A DNA stretch of 64,000 nucleotides from NCBI GenBank assembly GCA_018066175.1, contig JAGHRV010000009.1, forward strand, positions 54,289-118,288. The letters are read 5' to 3'. A program made the translations under genes and the position numbers. The stretch is from Candidatus Colicola equi. GTDB taxonomy: Bacteria > Bacteroidota > Bacteroidia > Bacteroidales > Paludibacteraceae. Under the pieces are notes generated by a model. That model was not told the DNA's origin, did not search any database, and worked only from the letters and a program-made list of their open reading frames with translations. Shown here one piece after another: positions 61,674 through 64,000 of this stretch; positions within the stretch are counted from its first letter, which is position 1, and each line of letters starts with the position of its first letter.

Positions 61674-62147
61674 ATGTCAAAATCAAATTTAAGCTATCCC
61701 TACGCAAATGCTTCTGGAAAATTCGACCACTCCAAATCTGTTAGTAACCGTGTTTCTTATGGTGTTCAGCACACTTACACTTGGAATCCGGACACCGTAA
61801 TGGTGCAGACTCCGTCACGTGTCTTACATCAATTTGCACTCAAACTCGCTAATCTGCGCACATCTGAAGTAATGTCTGACCCTGACAAACTGAAACAATT
61901 CCGGAAATCTATTTCTTCACCTAACATGTCTAATGATGCGATAAAAAAGTTATCACCCACTTTCTTTAGACATCAATTAGTTGCTTATTTTATTCGAGAG
62001 ATTAAGCAGGCTGCACTCCAACACGATGCAGAAACCATCCATACTTTGATGGATTTGGCTAACTTGTCCGAACAGATTAAATCTGGCGAAATCAAACCTG
62101 TCACCAACTCCCCCAAGGCCCAAGCTCTATCTACTTTTTTGCAATAA
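61674..62147 (+). CDS. Hypothetical protein, 157 residues, not recognised
   Basis: The frame opens with an ATG at 61674 after a repeat-filled spacer. The protein has no signal peptide or membrane span. Residues 1-50 are polar with Tyr and Ser (SYPYANASGKFDHSKSVSNR, then YTWNPDTVMVQTPSR). Residues 55-140 are mostly helical (VLHQFALKLANLRTSEVM, then HQLVAYFIREIKQAALQHDAETIHTLMDLANL). I cannot assign a family. No consensus promoter was found in front, so it may be transcribed with the preceding gene. The codon choice is ordinary apart from more C-ending codons than its neighbours. Confidence 0.6.
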   Translation: MSKSNLSYPYANASGKFDHSKSVSNRVSYGVQHTYTWNPDTVMVQTPSRVLHQFALKLANLRTSEVMSDPDKLKQFRKSISSPNMSNDAIKKLSPTFFRHQLVAYFIREIKQAALQHDAETIHTLMDLANLSEQIKSGEIKPVTNSPKAQALSTFLQ

Positions 62148-62202
62148 CTCACCCCCTGCAAGATTGTCCCCCCCCTCTTGCCGTTCCCGTCCCGTCCATT
62201 TC

Positions 62203-62219
62203 CGGCGATACCATCGCCG
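62203..62219 (+). terminator. Terminator-like hairpin after the orphan gene
   Basis: CGGCGAT and ATCGCCG form a perfect 7-bp stem with a three-base loop, followed by TTAATCTTC. It lies 55 bases after the stop at 62147. The T-tract is weak. Confidence 0.55.
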
Positions 62220-62240
62220 TTAATCTTCAATCTTCAATAG

Positions 62241-62268
62241 TCAACGTCAACGTTAACGTCAACGTCAA
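62241..62268 (+). repeat. Six-base tandem repeat TCAACG
   Basis: Four units of TCAACG or TTAACG followed by TCAA; the block is partly self-complementary around GTTAAC. Confidence 0.85.
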
Positions 62269-62300
62269 AAATGGCAATTTCTACCCGAAGTTGCCATTTT
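62267..62300. terminator. Hairpin repeat homologous to the nrdJ-side terminator
   Basis: AAAATGGCAA (62268-62277) pairs with TTGCCATTTT (62291-62300). Over 33 bases it differs from 30516-30548 at three positions, all in or beside the loop. It immediately precedes the promoter at 62303. Confidence 0.7.
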
Positions 62301-62302
62301 TA

Positions 62303-62334
62303 TTTGCATATTCCAAAATTTCTTTGTACCTTTG
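62303..62334 (+). promoter_or_regulatory. Promoter of the structured leader and FISUMP gene
   Basis: TTTG (62303-62306) and TACCTTTG (62327-62334) are 20 bases apart; the -33 box is extended as TTTGCATAT. The transcript should start near 62340, about 370 bases before the ATG. Confidence 0.78.
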
Positions 62335-62339
62335 CACTC

Positions 62340-62712
62340 GAATTCCACGCTGGAGGGGATTATGTCTCTTTGCGGGGTGGGGTTCAGACATAATAAAAGG
62401 CGTTTATTGACGCTTGTTTGTGTTTATCCCTCTCCTCCGTTTATTTCGGGCTCTTTGAATCCCCCGAGAAAGCTCAGAAGAGGTTTTCCGGAGAGGAGAG
62501 ACTCAGGTCGTCTATTGATTAAGCTTTGCGGCAATCAATCTTTACGAACCTGCTGTCTCGACGACGCAGCGTTCAGGTAAATCCGGAATATCCGACAACT
62601 ACCTAGTTCAGCGAAAGCGGTCTATGCAACTAGGATACTAATAAAATATCTATAATATCAAACGGAATGCGCCGAAAATCCAATAAAGAGTAGGCAAAAA
62701 AATGCACTTATT
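62340..62712 (+). ncRNA. Candidate structured 5' leader RNA of unknown family
   Basis: Several consecutive stems can be drawn: 62352-62360 with 62426-62435 (one bulge); inside it 62359-62367 with 62386-62394 (ATTATGTCT/AGACATAAT) and GCGT/ACGC at 62400-62413; TCGGG/CCCGA at 62446-62467; ATTGATT/AATCAAT at 62514-62539; ACCTG/CAGGT with CTG/CAG at 62548-62578; CGGA/TCCG at 62584-62594; CCTAGTT/AACTAGG at 62602-62634, enclosing a GC-GAAA-GC hairpin. It starts at a consensus promoter. I do not recognise RNase P, tmRNA, SRP RNA or a known riboswitch. It may be a cis-regulatory leader of the downstream surface protein or an independent RNA. Confidence 0.5.
62541..62565 (+). repeat. 25-base block shared with the nrdJ spacer
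   Basis: This matches 30546-30570 at 24 of 25 bases. Within the leader it forms the 5' half of the stem-loop 62548-62578, with CTCGACGACG in the loop. Confidence 0.85.
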
Positions 62713-64000
62713 ATGAAAAAACTTACTTTGTGTTTTATTGCAATTATCTGCGCCACACTAAACACCTATGCTGACACTCCGGAAGGAGTAGAAATGGTTG
62801 ACCTTGGTTTGCCATCAGGTACGATGTGGGCAAATATGAACTTAGGGGCAACCGCTCCCGAACAAAATGGAGACAAGTTTATGTGGGGTGAAACAACGCC
62901 CGTAACATCAGGTAGTTCCTATTTTGATCCCAAACATACTAAATACAGCGGAACAGCCACCTTAAAACCCGAAGACGATGCAGCACATGTTAATTGGGGT
63001 GAGCCTTGGCGCATACCGACTCCGTGGGAACAAGAGGAATTGCGGAACAAGTGTTCTTGGACAAAAACACAACTGAATGGTAAAGATGGATATATCGTAA
63101 CAGGACCTAACCAAAACACTATTTTTATACCTTTCGGGGACTATTGGAATTACCAATTAGGAAATTCCGAGCGAGCATTTTATATGACTATTGATGCCAA
63201 TCGCGCCAAAGTGTATAATATAAAAGGTGATGGATTTGTTCGTGATTGTGGTTTGTATATACGCCCTGTTTGCATGGGTATTCCTGATACTACGACTTAT
63301 GTTGTCACTTTCAAAAACGATGACGGCACGGTCCTTCAATCTACACGTGTTAAGATAAATGGCACTCCTGCTTACAAAGGCGCAACACCTACTAAAGCAG
63401 AGGAAACTGAAACTCTTTACACGTTTGCCGGTTGGACGCCTGCCTTTGCTGCTGTTTTTGCGGATGCTACCTATACTGCAACATATAAGTCCACACAAAA
63501 GCGGAATAACCCTCCAGCAAATGTTCAAATGGTTGATTTGGGTCTTCCCAGTGGACTCAAATGGGCAAACATGAATGTAGGAGCAACTGCCCCCGAAGAT
63601 TATGGCTATTATATCGCCTGGTATGATTTAGACCCCAAAGACTACTACGATAATCACACAGGGTGTGCTAATGTCCCCAAACCAACAAATCACACATTGG
63701 ATGTAGATGCGGCACGCATCAATTGGGGAGCGCCGTGGTATGAGCCCACCTTTACAGATATGGTAGAATTAGTGAATAATTGTACATGGACTTGGACTAC
63801 TCAAAACGAGGCGAATGGCTATCTCGTAACAGGAAAAAATGGAAATAGCATTTTCCTGCCAGCAGGTGGTTTTAGATACAATCTTTCAAATAAACCTATC
63901 ATGGATCGCACAAATGGCTATTATTGGACATCTACGCATCAAACGTCTGAAAAGGCAAAGTGTCTTAAGTTCAATTCAAGTTCAAAAAATGTGGACGGCG
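62713..64000 (+). CDS. FISUMP-repeat surface protein (3' end cut by window edge)
   Basis: At least 429 residues, open to the right edge. A signal peptide (MKKLTLCFIAIICATLNTYA) is followed by two FISUMP-type (Fibrobacter succinogenes major paralogue) domains, starting MVDLGLPSGTMWANMNLGATAPE near residue 28 and MVDLGLPSGLKWANMNVGATAPED near residue 272. Both share a DAAHVNWG/DAARINWG block and a GYIVTG/GYLVTG block. An InlB-like repeat (VTFKNDDGTVLQS, YTFAGWTPA, ATYTATYKS) lies between them, at about residues 198-260. Such proteins are exported surface proteins of Bacteroidota without known ligands. The 5' leader is about 370 bases long and highly structured. Confidence 0.88.
   Translation, partial: MKKLTLCFIAIICATLNTYADTPEGVEMVDLGLPSGTMWANMNLGATAPEQNGDKFMWGETTPVTSGSSYFDPKHTKYSGTATLKPEDDAAHVNWGEPWRIPTPWEQEELRNKCSWTKTQLNGKDGYIVTGPNQNTIFIPFGDYWNYQLGNSERAFYMTIDANRAKVYNIKGDGFVRDCGLYIRPVCMGIPDTTTYVVTFKNDDGTVLQSTRVKINGTPAYKGATPTKAEETETLYTFAGWTPAFAAVFADATYTATYKSTQKRNNPPANVQMVDLGLPSGLKWANMNVGATAPEDYGYYIAWYDLDPKDYYDNHTGCANVPKPTNHTLDVDAARINWGAPWYEPTFTDMVELVNNCTWTWTTQNEANGYLVTGKNGNSIFLPAGGFRYNLSNKPIMDRTNGYYWTSTHQTSEKAKCLKFNSSSKNVDG

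Larger units (their letters stand above)
62148..62712. other. Non-coding spacer: terminator, tandem repeats, promoter and structured leader
   Basis: These 565 bases hold no convincing gene. In order: a C8 run (62168-62175), the terminator-like hairpin at 62203-62219, a six-base tandem repeat (62241-62268), the hairpin shared with 30518-30548, a promoter (62303-62334) and a long structured leader up to the ATG at 62713. Confidence 0.8.

Noticed and set aside
62541..62575. Resemblance of CTGTCTCGACGAC to a 23S rRNA segment (CTGTCTCACGACG)
   Set aside because: Similarity is limited to about 13 bases and the flanks do not match rRNA.
62332..62580. 82-codon frame in the leader, possible leader peptide
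   Set aside because: The first codons lie in the promoter region, the composition is unlike the local genes and the region is better explained by RNA stems; a short leader peptide cannot be fully excluded.
62340..62712. RNase P RNA, tmRNA or a group II intron end
   Set aside because: No GAGGAAAGTCC block of RNase P, no tmRNA ends or tag frame, and no domain V-like hairpin could be found.

Overview
This window looks like a chromosomal stretch of a Bacteroidales bacterium (phylum Bacteroidota), probably a gut or rumen lineage; I cannot name a genus. The evidence is promoters of the Bacteroidota type (TTTG, 20 bases, TAnnTTTG) with no E. coli-like -35/-10 pairs, a PorE-like OmpA lipoprotein, DUF4293, GSCFA and bactofilin proteins, class I fumarase, B12-dependent NrdJ, diaminopimelate dehydrogenase, and large surface proteins with InlB-type and FISUMP-type repeats. 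No rRNA, tRNA or CRISPR array was seen.

Layout. 1-8401 (minus strand): a giant secreted repeat protein cut by the left edge, a small protein with a signal peptide and a C-terminal membrane tail, an ORF6N protein and a YoeB-type toxin-antitoxin pair. 8402-9022 is non-coding, with a long inverted repeat and one copy of a dispersed repeat. 9023-14709 (plus): an MntA-HepT toxin-antitoxin pair, a DPP-IV-like peptidase, ddh and thrS. 14711-18946: a PreA-like flavoprotein, a secreted nuclease and a PagL-like lipid A deacylase. 19050-27204 (plus) is a compact operon: ffh, lytic transglycosylase, folD, prfA, M16 protease, rsmE, PAP2. 27104-30303: a small secreted protein, a LolC/E-like permease, a GSCFA protein and a pseudouridine synthase. 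30304-36157: a repeat-rich spacer, then nrdJ, an acyl-ACP thioesterase and an S9 peptidase on the minus strand. 36305-44658 (plus): fumarase, a degenerate M23 protein, dxr, rseP, a sugar N-acetyltransferase, DUF4293, rlmN and an ArgD-like aminotransferase. 44673-52354 (minus) is one tight operon: bactofilin, DUF1015, PorE-like, thyA, folA, yidC, DUF2520. 52525-61592 (plus, with folC opposed): a small membrane protein, an OmpH-like chaperone, a Wzi-like barrel, a 5'-nucleotidase, mnmE, yicC and a BtuF-like lipoprotein. 61674-64000: an orphan gene, a 370-base structured leader and a FISUMP surface protein cut by the right edge.

Most genes are housekeeping (translation, folate and dTMP synthesis, isoprenoids, envelope biogenesis). 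The unusual content is in the accessory edges and spacers. The strongest candidate for something undescribed is the structured transcript leader at 62335-62712, which shares a 25-base block with the spacer beside nrdJ. Other points are a dispersed intergenic repeat with two copies here, a palindromic extension of the -33 promoter box at several genes, short tandem repeats in gene junctions, a serine-coding microsatellite that replaces the end of the BtuF-like gene, and convergent gene pairs that abut or overlap with no space for terminators.
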